A stretch of 64,000 nt of DNA from Rutpela maculata. Lineage: Eukaryota > Arthropoda > Insecta > Coleoptera > Cerambycidae. A program made the position numbers and the translations under genes. The notes under the pieces are model-generated. The model made no database searches and had not been told where the DNA came from. It saw only the letters and a program-made list of their open reading frames with translations. Within the stretch, counting starts at the first letter, position 1. Every line of letters begins with the position of its first letter. Location: positions 110,716,419 through 110,780,418 of the forward strand of contig OW386286.2 in NCBI GenBank assembly GCA_936432065.2, in the 5' to 3' direction. Shown piece by piece: positions 44,695 to 56,800 of this stretch.

Positions 44695-44901
44695 ACAAAA
44701 AAGAATAATTTTAAACGGGCGTCCCTTGGCTCGGGGGGGGCACTCGAATTTTGAAAAAATTTTTCGCAAACTGCTTTTTCAAAACTTTTTTTAGAGGTCG
44801 TTAGAGGAGTGCTTCTCTAGATGTTATTTCCCATATTTCGTATGGGTCCCATGCGCCACAGACGAGAAAAAAATTATTGAAATTAAAAGATCCGTCCTTG
44901 T
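44695..44901 (-). repeat. Right terminal repeat of the foldback element
   Basis: Complement of the left end, with about 20 extra bases (CATATTTCGTATGGGTCCCA region) relative to it. Followed by the TCGACAAG duplication at 44902-44909. Confidence 0.88.
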
Positions 44902-45311
44902 CGACAAGATGTAGAGGCTTGGTGTAGCAAGTGTAAGAATTGTGCTGCCAATGGGGAACCATTTCCCGTGAGCAACTACACGAATGAAAGTCGAGAACAA
45001 CCGAAGAATGACCGAGAGCAGATTACCAATGCTAGTGACCGGATGAAGGCTCGTTATGATCGGAATGCCAGTACAGGAGGATTCAAGGTGGAGGATCTGG
45101 TTTGGCTGTAGCAACCCACAGCGGAAGGAATGGAGATCCTCGAAGCTTCAACCACCTTAGGAAGGACCGTATTCCATCATCACCAGAATCAATGACGTTA
45201 TCTATCGGATTCAAAGAAGTAAAAAGTCGAAGATGAAGATCGTACACTTGGATAGACTAGCGAAGTATGTGAAAGAGACTGAATTGCCCTACCGGGACGT
45301 TCAGGCTTAAG
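44902..45311 (+). pseudogene. pol: Integrase zinc finger and C-terminal remnant of the split gypsy element
   Basis: Continues the integrase after the foldback: SRQDVEAWCSKCKNCAANG supplies the two Cys of the HHCC finger. The catalytic core is missing; the sequence jumps to DRMKARYDRNASTGGFKVED, the C-terminal domain, with a frame change and a stop near 45110-45160. It ends MKIVHLDRLAKY...DVQA at TAA 45309-45311. The element therefore lost both RT and the integrase core. Confidence 0.85.
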
Positions 45312-45321
45312 GAGGGGGCAG
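45311..45321 (+). other. Polypurine tract
   Basis: AGGAGGGGGCAG directly before the LTR. Confidence 0.82.
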
Positions 45322-45723
45322 TGTTATGTGTTTCAACCCTCCAGAGACATGTAGAAGAATCTAGAACATTACAGACAGCCTGTGGAACCTTGTAAAATGT
45401 GTTGGAATGTAGTGGAAAGATCTAAAACACATAACCTGGGTATATAAGGAATGACAAGCTGTTTGTAAGGACAGTTGAGTTAAGTTCGAACAGTTCTAAT
45501 GGTCAGTTGAATAAGCAGTACAGACAGTCAAGTTTAAGTTTGGATAGCAAGTCAGTAAGATCAGAAGAGAGTAAAGTGATCAAAGTAGTGAATAATTATA
45601 GTATTTAGTAGTATATCAGTGAAGAAATTATTTATTGTAATTAGTAAATTAATAAATTAGTGTTTAGTGTTACCCTGGTGTTATAATTTCCGGATCCACG
45701 ATACAGGGTGTAAGCACGTAACA
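45322..45723 (+). repeat. 3' LTR of the split gypsy element
   Basis: 402 bp from TGTTATG to CGTAACA, with a TATATAAGG box at 45441 and AATAAA at 45651. The partner 5' LTR was not found. Confidence 0.88.
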
Positions 45724-46091
45724 GTATATTAGTGTTACGGCAAAAAACGAGTATTTTCAAAAAAATTTTTCACAAAAGTTACCGTCCAATTTGAAAACAA
45801 TTTACCAGATTATGTGCTTCCGCGAGATCTTCAATTTTTGATTCAACTTTTTTTTCGTCAAGTCAATAATATCGAAGTTATCGTGAAAAAACGTGTTTTT
45901 GAGAATTTTAAATGCGAATTCCTCCCCCACCCCGTGCGATTAAGCTGAACTAACTTATTAATAACATGATACAAGAGAACGCGTGTAACCGAATTGTCAA
46001 AAAAAAATATTTTTTTTTAAGTTGGTTTCAAAACTTTTCTTTTTCTCGCCAGATCCGCTCTAGCCCAGTCGATGAAGGTATTTACAAAAAT
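45724..46091. other. AT-rich sequence, no gene seen
   Basis: Contains poly-A/T runs and no convincing frame or structure. Confidence 0.5.
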
Positions 46092-47984
46092 TTGCAAACT
46101 GAATACTTAATTTTTTTTTTAATAAGTTCGTGAAAGTGTATAGAATAATATTTTGAAGAGTTTACATTTCGTTCGGATGCAGAATATAAAAAAAGTGAAA
46201 AAAAATTTTTTTTCATCCATTTTTTCAAAATCTTGAAATTAAGTCAAGCTAAAGCCACGGTTTTCCCGGAAAAAAATAGTCAAGTGTAACGTTATAACCC
46301 GGAGTGAGATACATGCGTGCGCGCGCTTGAATACGCATGACTGTGACACCGACGCACTGAATTACATGTCATTAAATCAGAATTTGTTCAATCTATATGA
46401 GTGTTGGTTCATTTAAAAGATTGAAATTGTAGCTTTCTGATACTTTTTTGTTTTAAACAAAACAAGCAAATGATGGATGGGAAAAATATATTTATATACT
46501 ATACTATAATATATACTGTGGTGCCCCACCTATTAGGTACAGCTATTTGTATTAGAGTATTGTGTGTTGTATAAATTTTGGGGCAGTGATGCGAATTTGA
46601 GGTCTTGAGTACTAAATCAAATAGGTGAAGACAAGAACTGTCAGAAAAAGGGACGCGAAGTTTGAAGGAAGGTTTTGGCGGATAGAAGAGTGACAGCAGA
46701 GGCGTCTGGCATTGAGAGAGTAAAGGTAGCAGAAATGAAATAAATAATAGTTAGATAAATTGGAATAATAATTGAATCCAGCGGCGGTTTACGAATAGTC
46801 TGCATCAAATCAGGAAATCTTGTGGCGATGCTGATAAAACAAGAGGTAAACAAAAACTGTTGTTGTGTTAAATGTGAAGAAGTTAATATAAATTTGTTAA
46901 ATACTGATCTTTTCTTTGTTTCTTTTGACGCAAGCGCGTAAACACTTTTAAATTTCCCTGAGATATTAATTAAGAGCTTCTCAATACTTATATTATCACG
47001 CCCGAACTCAATCAATAAAATATATAGAAAAAAATAAAGGCCCTTCAAAAAAATTCTTTCTTCGTTGAGAACTGTTAAAAAGTATGTACACTTCATGATT
47101 ATTATGGTTTATTAAGTTGTAGTAAGGTGGATTCAAAAAAAGTACATCTCAAATCATTTTAATTTCCTTGCTTGATGATTTTCTTGATAAATATATATAT
47201 TGGAGGCTGTAACTTGCTGAGAAATTGACCCATTGGAAAAAATAAAATATTACTATTTCGGAGAAAATGTATACTTTTTGAATGTTCAAACACAAATTCG
47301 TTTACTTGTATGCATTTTTTCGAAAATATGAGATCATGATAAGAAATTGCGAATTTCACGATCTTATAACTATGAAAATATCTTTGATTGTTTTGAATAT
47401 AAATTCTGGAACTTTTCCAATACATTAACAAATGCATAAGAAATCCATTGGATATAGCTGAAACGTGAATAGGTGTACCTGTAATAAATACAATAAAGTA
47501 AAGGCACATAGAAATTCATGCGAGCGATTCAGCGGCTATGTGTGGTGTCTGTGTATGCGTTCATAATTATGTATTTTCCCTCCAGACTCACTATTTATCC
47601 TCCTATTTACTAAGAAAAATGTTAAAAACGTTTAATCAGAAAGAGAAAAAAGCTTTATTTTACTCGTTCGAACTGCTAAGAATTTTTAGAAGTTCCGTAG
47701 TATGCATTTAACCGTGCGCTTGGCCGCGCAGAGTGTCACAGTTATTTCACTATTTTCTTCCAGGAATACCATGGCTTTAGCGATAAATTTTATTAGGACA
47801 TGTTTTGTTCAGAAACACGTGGTCTATCCACCTGTATTTTTGTTTTTTTCTACCCTGACTAATTTAAAAATTTTGAAAAAAAAACCTTTTTTTTATGTTC
47901 TGCATCCGAGCAAAATGTAAACTTTTCAGGATATTATTCTATACACTTTCACGAACTCATTAAAAAAAGATTATTCAGTTTGCA
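46092..47984. repeat. Segment bounded by about 100-bp inverted repeats
   Basis: 46092-46193 (TTGCAAACTGAATA and on) is complementary to 47886-47984 with several mismatches. The 1.7 kb between has AT-rich open frames on the minus strand (46641-47096 and 47159-47509) with no recognisable domain. It may be an old DNA transposon. Confidence 0.55.
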
Positions 47985-49140
47985 AGCCGTAAATTCGTCC
48001 GTCGGTGGAGCATCCGAGCTCTGTTATTTCATTTCAGCCAGCTGGCACACGCAATGTTGTAATTCTTACTCCCCATGCCTAGCCCACGACTACACACACG
48101 CTATCACGATGCGGATCACGCCACACGCAGTCTGTCGCAGAGAGCCTGTCACAGAAGAAAAATGTGATCCGGTCCTGGCACAATTTTTATAATTCCCTCC
48201 GAGATTGGCACTGCGCGATGCAGATGAGCGAACTTTTCCCGCCAATGAGAGATTATATTCCTGAGTTATAGGTATTCTGTTTATCATTTCTTCTGTGACT
48301 CTATATCTGATAGTTTCCAAATGGTTTGAAATAAGTTTGTAAATTTGTAAAAACAATTAGGTACTCATTAGGTCATTACTTCATATACCTATTAGGTATG
48401 CAAATTAATTATACTTACCTAGTTTCTTAGTTGGATTTTCAAAGCAAGATTGAAAAAAACGACCAAATTTGAATCGCGCAGGCGACTAAAAGTTTCAATT
48501 TCAAACGCGGTTTCATGTACTTGTAGAAACAAACCTGTTCATAATTATTCTGACAGTTTACACACATAATAAGTACAATAAATCTTACCGTTTATGTCTC
48601 TTTATGCAGCATTTGTACCTACTTTGACAATGAAAAATATTAAACTGCGGTGTGGCGGGAAGTCTGTGCTGAAAAAATAGGTTCCTGCCCTACCTACTGA
48701 AAGATAGGTAGGATCGCAAGGGATCGCAAGTTATTTTTCAGTGCACAGTTTAATATAAAGTCCATATATTCTGGCTTAGATGTATTATTCACAGTCTATT
48801 AATAGTAACAAAAATTATTAACTTATATAATATTTATTTTTAAAGTCTTGAAAGATATCCAACATTCAACTCGGTTGGTAACTGTAGAAGTCGCACAGCA
48901 ATCATAGCATTTGCATTTATGTTCGTCGGGAAGTCGGGTCATAGTACACGAATCAGCTGTTCGTCTAAACTGTAATACTAAGAAATCAATAAACTGTATT
49001 CAGCCTTTATATAAAGTAATTATATATCTTATTCTAAAATTTTATAATCATTCTATGGAGATATTGATTGACATTTGACAGATGAACTAATAAATTTAAT
49101 TTTAAGGTTATCGCAATGCTTTATTTTTTATCTTAGGTTT
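47985..49140. other. Upstream flank of alanine aminotransferase, nothing coding seen
   Basis: Mixed-composition DNA with small frames only. Confidence 0.5.
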
Positions 49141-49314
49141 ATTCTTGTGTCTTGTGTCCAGTCCAGTAAGATTAGTATAAACCCCGATGCGCTAGAAACA
49201 GGTCATCGCGCAAACGAGTGATAGTACCTATATTATGTCAGTTTTATTTAAATAAAAGTCATTGGTGGTTACACGGAATAAATAATTGTTTTAAAAGTTA
49301 AATAGACCAATAAC
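49141..49314 (+). promoter_or_regulatory. Probable promoter/5' UTR of alanine aminotransferase
   Basis: The 170 bp before the ATG are less repetitive than the surroundings and hold no long repeat. No canonical TATA box is clear. Placement is by proximity only. Confidence 0.35.
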
Positions 49315-49584
49315 ATGTCATCCACGCGTTTATTATCTCCTCTCCATCACTGTGGTAATGGTTTTAGGCTGCGCCAATCCAGTCATACGTCACTCGGTAG
49401 GCATAAGTCGTCCGTGGGGTTTCAGTGGTTAACAGCACAAAAACGAATTTGTCGCATGATGGCGAGTCAAGCTAAGCCTACTTTAACTCTCGAAAATTTA
49501 AACCCCAATGTCAAGGTTATGGAATACGCGGTTCGCGGACCGCTCGTTATCAGAGCCGGAGAGATAGAAAAAGAACTAGAAAAG
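49315..49584 (+). CDS. Alanine aminotransferase, exon 1 (mitochondrial form)
   Basis: ATG 49315 opens 90 codons up to a GTAATA donor at 49585, where an in-frame stop soon follows. Residues 57-90 (LTLENLNPNVKVMEYAVRGP and IRAGEIEKELEK) match the conserved start of alanine aminotransferases, and phase 0 after the Glu-Leu-Glu-Lys helix fits a known exon boundary type. The enzyme converts alanine and 2-oxoglutarate to pyruvate and glutamate using PLP. Residues 1-47 are rich in Arg, Ser and His with no acidic residues, which fits mitochondrial import. Met48-Met49 (RMMASQAK, ATG at 49456) could give a shorter cytosolic form. Later exons were not recognised up to 64000. It could instead be an isolated exon fragment. 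Confidence 0.85.
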
Positions 49585-50598
<1,014 letters not shown>

Positions 50599-50821
50599 GT
50601 ACCTGAAGTTTCGAACGTTCACTTGAACGAATTTCATTTGAAAAGGAAAGATTAATAAAAATTATAAATCGACTTAGGCGTACCACTTTTACGGTAATAT
50701 TTGTTGGCAACGATAGTATCGTTGCCAGCAAATATTACCAGAAAAATTGTACGTCCAAGTCGATTAACTTCAAATTTTCAATTTAAATTCGTTCAACTGA
50801 ACGTTCGAAACTTCAGGTACA
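50599..50821. repeat. Palindromic foldback, about 220 bp
   Basis: TGTACCTGAAGTTTCGAACG at 50599 pairs with the complement ending 50821. The centre is GGCAACGATAGTATCGTTGCC near 50705-50725. It looks like a hairpin MITE. Confidence 0.82.
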
Positions 50822-50910
50822 TCCCTACAAGGGGACTGGTGGTGCAAAAAAAATATTTCATGGATTATTTGCGACTTATTGTCAGACCGGCCTTGCCTGC
50901 TTTATAATAT

Positions 50911-51146
50911 TACTAGCTGACCCAGCAAACGTTGTTTTGCCATATAAATTATAAATTTTTGTCCAAAAAATAAAAAGAAAATTTCTGGATAGGGCCACCC
51001 TTATCACCTAGGGGTATAAAAAATAGCCTACGACCTATTCTCAGACCTACCAAATATACACCAAAAATTTCATAAAAAACGGTCAAGCCGTTTCGGAGGA
51101 GTTCGATAACAAACACTGTGACACGAGACTTTTATATATTAGATTT
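50911..51146 (+). repeat. Interspersed repeat, non-LTR-tail-like
   Basis: TACTAGCTGACCCAGCAAAC to ACACTGTGACACGAGACTTT is a sequence type seen widely in insect genomes, probably the 3' part of a LINE or SINE. Identification from memory; no coding. Confidence 0.5.
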
Positions 51147-51184
51147 AATATGAAATTTTAAAAATTTTTGTAAATAAAATATCT

Positions 51185-51337
51185 TATTCTTATTCTCCAC
51201 ATCTTGACAGATGTTTTGTGATCCATGGCCTCTCTTTGCTGTATGGCACGGCACGTCTGACAACATCACGCCATCTGTTGCCGTCAACCAAACGTTTAGG
51301 AGGGCATCCTCTTCAGCTTTTGCCATCTGGTTTTCTG
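51185..51337 (-). pseudogene. Short LINE RT C-terminal remnant
   Basis: The minus strand reads RGCPPKRLVDGNRWRDVVRR and then SKERPWITK, similar to the C-terminal tail of some LINE polyproteins. Too short to classify. Confidence 0.35.
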
Positions 51338-51584
51338 CAGAGGCGTAACTATGCACGGGCAATTCGGGCAGTTGCCCGGGGCCCCAGGCTCTTAGGCCCC
51401 CCCGGATCCCACGAAATATTAATATCGCGTTGTGTTCGCATTACCCGAGATATTAGTAATAATATCGTGTTTGCATTAGCAGCGACCCGTATGTATGTTT
51501 CAGTGATTACTCTGACGTTGCTTAAGCGATTTCTGTCAAACCTGTTACAAAGTGTAGGCCATAGTCTGGTGGTGGTCCCCTACT
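51338..51584 (+). mobile_element. hAT-like end, truncated
   Basis: Begins CAGAGGCGTAACTATG followed by GGGCAGTTGCCCGGGGCCCC, typical of hAT termini. The other end is missing, as family A copy A4 replaces it. Confidence 0.5.
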
Positions 51585-52235
51585 AAAAACCGCTGCCCAA
51601 GGAATCACTACTTCCACATCCAGATTCTCTGTCCAAGTCACTCACAATCAAAAAACTTTGTATGTGGAAATAATCGTTTATGGAACTTTAATAATATAAT
51701 ATTTGAAATCCTCTGCCCCAAAAACCCATAAAACGATACCCCACATCGGTAGTGGGGTGGGGGTGCTGATAGGGGGTGGTAGTGGGGGTAAAACAATATT
51801 TTGAGGTTTCTGGTTCTTGTACATACACTAAATCACGATTTTGTTTCATCCCCTTTAATAATGGGGTGGAGGTGGTAATGAGGGTGGCTAATGCCAAATT
51901 TTTTTTTTGAGCCCTTAGCTTCTCTTGAATATACTAAATACCAATTTTATGGACTCTTACCTGCTTGATTTACCCATTTACCCCCCAACCCTTCGACGGA
52001 ACAAGATAAAAATATAATCTAGTTCCAGATCTCGTTAAAGTACATACGTGTACCAAATTTCAAGTCAATATCTTAAACGGTTCCAGAGCAAACGTGCGCA
52101 CAAAAAAGTTACAGACCGACGGACAGACAGACGGACAGGAAATTTTTTTTGCTCAATGACATTCTAATCCTTAACAATACAAATTTAAAAAAATGTTTTT
52201 GTCGTTACTATACTTCCACTGGATGTAGAAGTAAA
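51585..52235 (+). repeat. Family A copy A4
   Basis: Full-length or nearly so; head CCGCTGCCCAAGG, tail CTTCCACTGGATGTAGAAG. Confidence 0.9.
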
Positions 52236-52377
52236 ATGACAATAAAAGATTGCATTTGTTACGGTTAAAACATTAAATTACAGTGTGTCTCATTTAAAAT
52301 GAAGACACCCGGATATTTTCGCCAATTTTTGAAATCCAGATTTGAGCTTTGGCACAATTGTAATCCTATGTAAGACG

Positions 52378-52671
52378 CACGGTTAATAAACGATACGGTT
52401 ACATCAATCAGCAGCTTTAGGACGAGAGAGACGCGAGGGGCGGGAAATCGAATGAAAGAGACAGACATATCTGATTTCCGTGCAGAAGACAGAGACAAAG
52501 ATTCCGGTAGAGTCTACAGCCTACGTCACCTGTAGACACTACAAGCATCTTTGTCTCTGTCTTTTACACGGAAATCAGATATGTCTATCTCTTTCATTCG
52601 ATTTCCCGCCCCCCGCGTCTCTCTCGTCCTAAAGCTGCTGATTGATGTAACCGTATCGTTTATTGACCGTG
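52378..52671. repeat. Long hairpin, arms about 125 bp
   Basis: 52378-52502 and 52546-52671 are complementary with few mismatches (for example AGACAGACATATCTGATTTC against GAAATCAGATATGTCTATCT), separated by a loop of about 43 bp. Any transcript would fold into a long double-stranded RNA. Confidence 0.9.
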
Positions 52672-53040
52672 TGTAAGACTTACATTTAGAGACTACCAAC
52701 TTAAATTTAAGTAACAAACTGAGACAACGGCAGTTCCCCAAATGGGGCCCATTCCCGATATTTTGCTTAGCGTTGAAGATATCGATAAAAGTTATTAGAA
52801 AAAGTTGTTCAGAATCTAATTTTGAGCACCAATACCAAATTTCATTACGAAATTTTTAGTTTTTTAAATATTTTCCGCAGTCCACACACGGTTACAATTT
52901 TGGTTTTCAATTTAATAGGATGCCATGGAAACAAAAACTATGATTAAATTAAATGTCAATCTGACAAAACTTTGAGTTATAGTGTAAAGTTCTAGTTTAC
53001 AATCGTAAAATTCGTCTTCATTTAAGGGAAAAAATCGAAA

Positions 53041-53790
53041 TAATAAGGTTATGGTGATGGGGTTCGTAGTAGCAGAGAAGTAGCCACCGAATTTAACCGA
53101 AGACATCCTTTACTAGTCGATATTACTCATGGAACTGCAGCCACCATAAATGCTCGTTTCAATGAAACTGGCAGTGTTATTAAAAGACCTCAGAATTATC
53201 AACCCCGTCGAATGCATCCGCATCCTGAAGATAACGTAATCTTAGCTGCAAATCAAGCGAATCCAAGAGCGAGTCTACGAAATTTAGCGTTTCAACTGAA
53301 TATCGACAAGGAGAAAATTAGAAGATGTTTCATACGTCATAAAAGCAAGCCTTATAAACCAAAATTTTTACACCCTTTGAAAGAAAGTGATGAAAATAGA
53401 AGGTTAGATTATTGCTATTGGGCCCAGGGAAATTTTTTAGACGACCGGAAATTTCTAAATAAAATTTTGTTTACCGCTGAGGCTACATTTACCACTAATG
53501 GGGTGGTAACTTCTCAAAACTGTAGATACTGGGCCACAGAAAATCCTCATTGAGTTATTAATTGTAAAGACCAATATTCAGAGAAAGTTAACGTATGGTG
53601 TGGAATTTTAGGACACCGAATAATTGGTCCGTTTTCTTTAATAACTCGTTAAATGGCGAGCGGTTACTTAACTTCTTCGATACGGAATTATGGGATGCAA
53701 TTGAAAATCTTCCGCATGTGTACACATGCAGAATTTTAATTGTAGATGATATTACTAATTTGAGGGAGAAATGTATAGACTAATAATAAA
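53041..53790 (+). pseudogene. Tc1/mariner-superfamily transposase remnant
   Basis: Two frames contain a helix-turn-helix-like N-terminus (NPRASLRNLAFQLNIDKEKI), then the core block where the first catalytic Asp is expected, here ILFTAEATF with Ala in its place, followed by CRYWATENPH, a stop near 53551, VNVWCGILGHRIIGPF and LNGERL after frame changes. The family cuts and pastes at TA. The substitution, stop and frameshifts make it inactive. Terminal repeats were not identified. Confidence 0.8.
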
Positions 53791-54068
53791 CAAAACCCCG
53801 GGTATACAATGTGATAAAAATGTACTACAATGCTATTTAAATAAATAAATGCATTGTAAACCTACCTGTTAATGTTTAACATCTCACGTAAGTGCTTATA
53901 AATCATCCATAATTGCTATTCATAAACGTCAATGCCATTCATAAAAGCTAATGACATAATTGTTAAATACAAATAAATACTTATACAAGATTTTTAACAA
54001 TAGGGGAAAACAATAAAAGCTGAAAATTTCAATTATATCCGGTCGTTATGATGACAAATTAAGCATAA
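53791..54068. other. AT-rich spacer
   Basis: Nothing recognised. Confidence 0.5.
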
Positions 54069-54595
54069 CGTCGGCTTACTATCAAAACCTCCTAAATCGA
54101 TTTGTACGAATTTTACAGGAAAGAACAAAAACGAAAACTCCTAACTCTTATATGGTTCCACAAGAATAACACATACATATATATCAAAACCTTCTAAGTC
54201 TAATGATAAAATCAAATTGAATACAAGATAAGTAATATAATTTAAGGGGAGGTGTAAAAATTGCATACATTACAGAAAAGTACACTTATTCTTACCTTAT
54301 TTTTTTTGTCCATTTTTTAAAAATATTTTCTAATTCGAAATAAACCAAGAGCACAACACCAGATCAATTAGGTTATACAACCTGACATTATTACTATTAT
54401 TAGACATAGAAGGTTTTGATTTTTAAATGGGACTGTAGCGACATAGGTTTCAAAAAAGCCGATAGAGGTGGACATGTTCGTGCTAGACTTCGGAGATTTT
54501 GCAAGTTTGTGTGTCAGCGTTTCAAGAATATGAATAATCCAAAACCCCCAAAATCTCAAATAAGAGACTTAGGAGGTTTTGATAGTAAGCCGACG
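54069..54595. mobile_element. MITE with 30-bp inverted ends
   Basis: CGTCGGCTTACTATCAAAAC at 54069 is repeated inverted, ending 54595. A second, nested inverted pair (AAAACCTTCTAAGTC near 54187 and its complement near 54405) suggests a foldback inside it. Confidence 0.78.
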
Positions 54596-54720
54596 ATAAA
54601 ACAAATGAATAAGGAATTCACTTGCTGCAGCGATTTTGTTGATTTAATTTGTTTTTGGTGTGATAACAAGTGCGATAAGTCTTAGATTAAATATAACCGT
54701 TGTTTCGTGTAAAATTTAAA

Positions 54721-54844
54721 CAGTGGGTGTATTCTTTATTTCAAGGTTGAGTCCATCAGGTGGCACCAAGCGTATCACTTATGTTGTAAGAAAGGGAAAG
54801 CATACCGCGGTGCAACTCAACGTTGAAATAAAGAAAACGCCCAG
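54721..54844. mobile_element. Short 124-bp MITE
   Basis: Ends CAGTGGGTGTATTCTTTATT and the complementary GAAATAAAGAAAACGCCCAG pair over about 33 bp with a few mismatches. Confidence 0.78.
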
Positions 54845-55449
54845 TATATTTTGCAACATTAAAATTTTCTGCTATTTTCCTTAATATTTCCGACCCTAGT
54901 AATTGCAATACAAAAAATTAAAACCGAATTGTTCGCAATACAATTTCGAATGAAAACCTTGTGATAATTTCTTAACTTGTAAAGATAATTAAAACCTAAA
55001 AATGACCCTTTTCGTATAATTTAAGAAATGTAAAGAAGTAATATATAAATCTTAACGAAAGCGTATGAAAGGAATTATGCCTTTTATGGAACTAAACTCT
55101 CATGCCAAATTTTAACAAAAAATATTTATTTAAGGGTCTAAAAATCAAAAAGAACTTTGTTTCAATTGTTTATATTTAAGTGCATCGATGCATAGGAGGA
55201 CATTTTTTTTAATTTAGGTTTTTTCAAGTATTTTGCAATGGTATTAAGAAAAAAAATTATTTCATTAATTTAAACCGTATTCATTGTATTTGTTTAAAAC
55301 TTTTGGAAATTATAGTTACAAACAAATTCAAATGAGCTTTTCGAGGGATTTTTTATGAATCCAAAAACGGTAAACGAATTATGGAAGTAGGTAAAAAGAC
55401 AACATTAAAAAATAATATTCTACTTGCATTTAGAGTGGAGATATGTTAG
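54845..55449. other. AT-rich sequence, nothing recognised
   Basis: No frames, repeats or structure of note. Confidence 0.5.
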
Positions 55450-55692
55450 TTCTACTTCCACATCCAGTCGAATAGTAATGCAAAAAAAAAAAACTGAAAA
55501 TTTTTATTGTCCAAATAGGCTTACAATGTCATGAACCGTCGAGATTTTAAGTTTGAGCAAAAAAAATTATATCTGTCTGTATGTAACTTTTTTGTGCGCA
55601 CGTTTACTCTGGAACCGTTTGAGATATTGACTTGAAATTTAGTACACGTATGTATTTTAACGAGATCTGGAATTAGATTATATTTTGAAGTC
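55450..55692 (-). repeat. Family A copy A5, inverted fragment
   Basis: 3' third of the element in reverse orientation (ACTTCCACATCCAG, then AATGTCATGAACCGTCGAG), broken off at about 55692. Confidence 0.85.
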
Positions 55693-55769
55693 GTTAAAAA
55701 AAAGGTACTTATTTATCTCTTGACATTTATTCATGAAATCCGTATTTTATAAAATACTTCCAATAATGT

Positions 55770-56448
55770 AAAAAATCACTGCCCAAGGAATCACTATTTC
55801 CACATCCAGATTTTCTATCCAAGTCACTCACAATGAAAAAATTTTGTATGTGAAAATAATTGTTTATGGAACTTTAATAATATAATATTTGAAATCCTCT
55901 ACTCCAAAAACCCATAAAACGATACCCCACATCGGTAGTGGGATGGGGGTGGATGAAGTAAAAAAATATTTCGAGGCTTTGGTTCTTGTACACACACTAA
56001 ATCACAATTTTTTTTCATCCCCTTTAATAATGGGGTAGGGGTGGTAATGGAGGAGGCTAATGCCAAATTTTTTTTGAGACCTTAGCTTCTCTTGAATATA
56101 CTAAATATCAATTTTATGGACTCTTACCTGCTTGATTTACCTATTTACCCCAAATTTACCCCAATTCACCCCCCAACCCTTCGACGGAACAAGATGAAAA
56201 TATAATCTAGTTCCAGATATCATTAAAGTACATATGTGTACCGAATTTCAAGTCAATATCTCAAACGGTTCCAGAGTAAACGTGCGCACAAAAAAAGTTA
56301 CAGACAGACCGACAGACAGACGACAGACATAATATTTTTTCGCTCAAACTTAAAATCTCGACGTTTCATGACATTCTAAGCCTATTTGAACAATAAAAAT
56401 TTTTAAAATTTTTTTGTCGTTACACTTTACTGGCTGTGGAAGTAAAAT
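55770..56448 (+). repeat. Family A copy A6
   Basis: Full-length copy, slightly diverged at the 3' end (ACTGGCTGTGGAAG). Confidence 0.88.
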
Positions 56449-56458
56449 TTACGTTTTA

Positions 56459-56800
56459 AAAAAACCGCTGCCTAAGGAATCACCTCTTCCACATCCAGAC
56501 TTCCAATCTAAGTATCTTACAACCAAAATACTATAATTGCACTCTACTAAGTGGAAATAATTGTTTATGGATCTTTAATGGTATAATATTTGAAATCGTG
56601 TACCAGAAAAACCGATAAAATGATATGCCCCATCAGTAGTGGTGGTGGTGAATGAAGTGAAAAAAATTCTTAACGACTGGTTCTTGTACACACACTAACT
56701 TACAATATTTTTTCACCGCCTTTAATAATGGGGTGAGGGTGGTAATAGAGGTGGCTATTGCCAAAAATTTTTTGAAACCTCAGCTCCTCTTATATTTATA
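56459..56800 (+). repeat. Family A copy A7, 5' part
   Basis: More diverged copy that stops at 56800, where a large palindrome begins; its 3' part resumes at about 60435. Confidence 0.8.

Larger units (their letters stand above)
29183..44901. mobile_element. 15.7-kb foldback element with hAT-like ends
   Basis: Ends are CAAGGGCGGATCTAG on the left and, complementary, CAAGGACGGATCT on the right. They agree over roughly 190 bp apart from one short insertion and fit the hAT terminal pattern (C-A-purine-N-G). TCGACAAG flanks both sides, and removal restores the split integrase coding. Inside are two long inverted arms (about 31852-34725 against 34745-40369 plus 44118-44690) made largely of tandem repeats of about 605 bp. 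No transposase was found, so it should be non-autonomous. It contains several later insertions. Confidence 0.88.

Noticed and set aside
46641..47509. Two minus-strand frames of 151 and 116 codons
   Set aside because: AT-rich with no domain pattern, no codon bias and no homologous segment in the window; kept only as content of a repeat-bounded segment.
54416..54685. 89-codon plus-strand frame with Cys pairs
   Set aside because: It lies across the inverted end of a MITE and its C-terminal half is set by that end.
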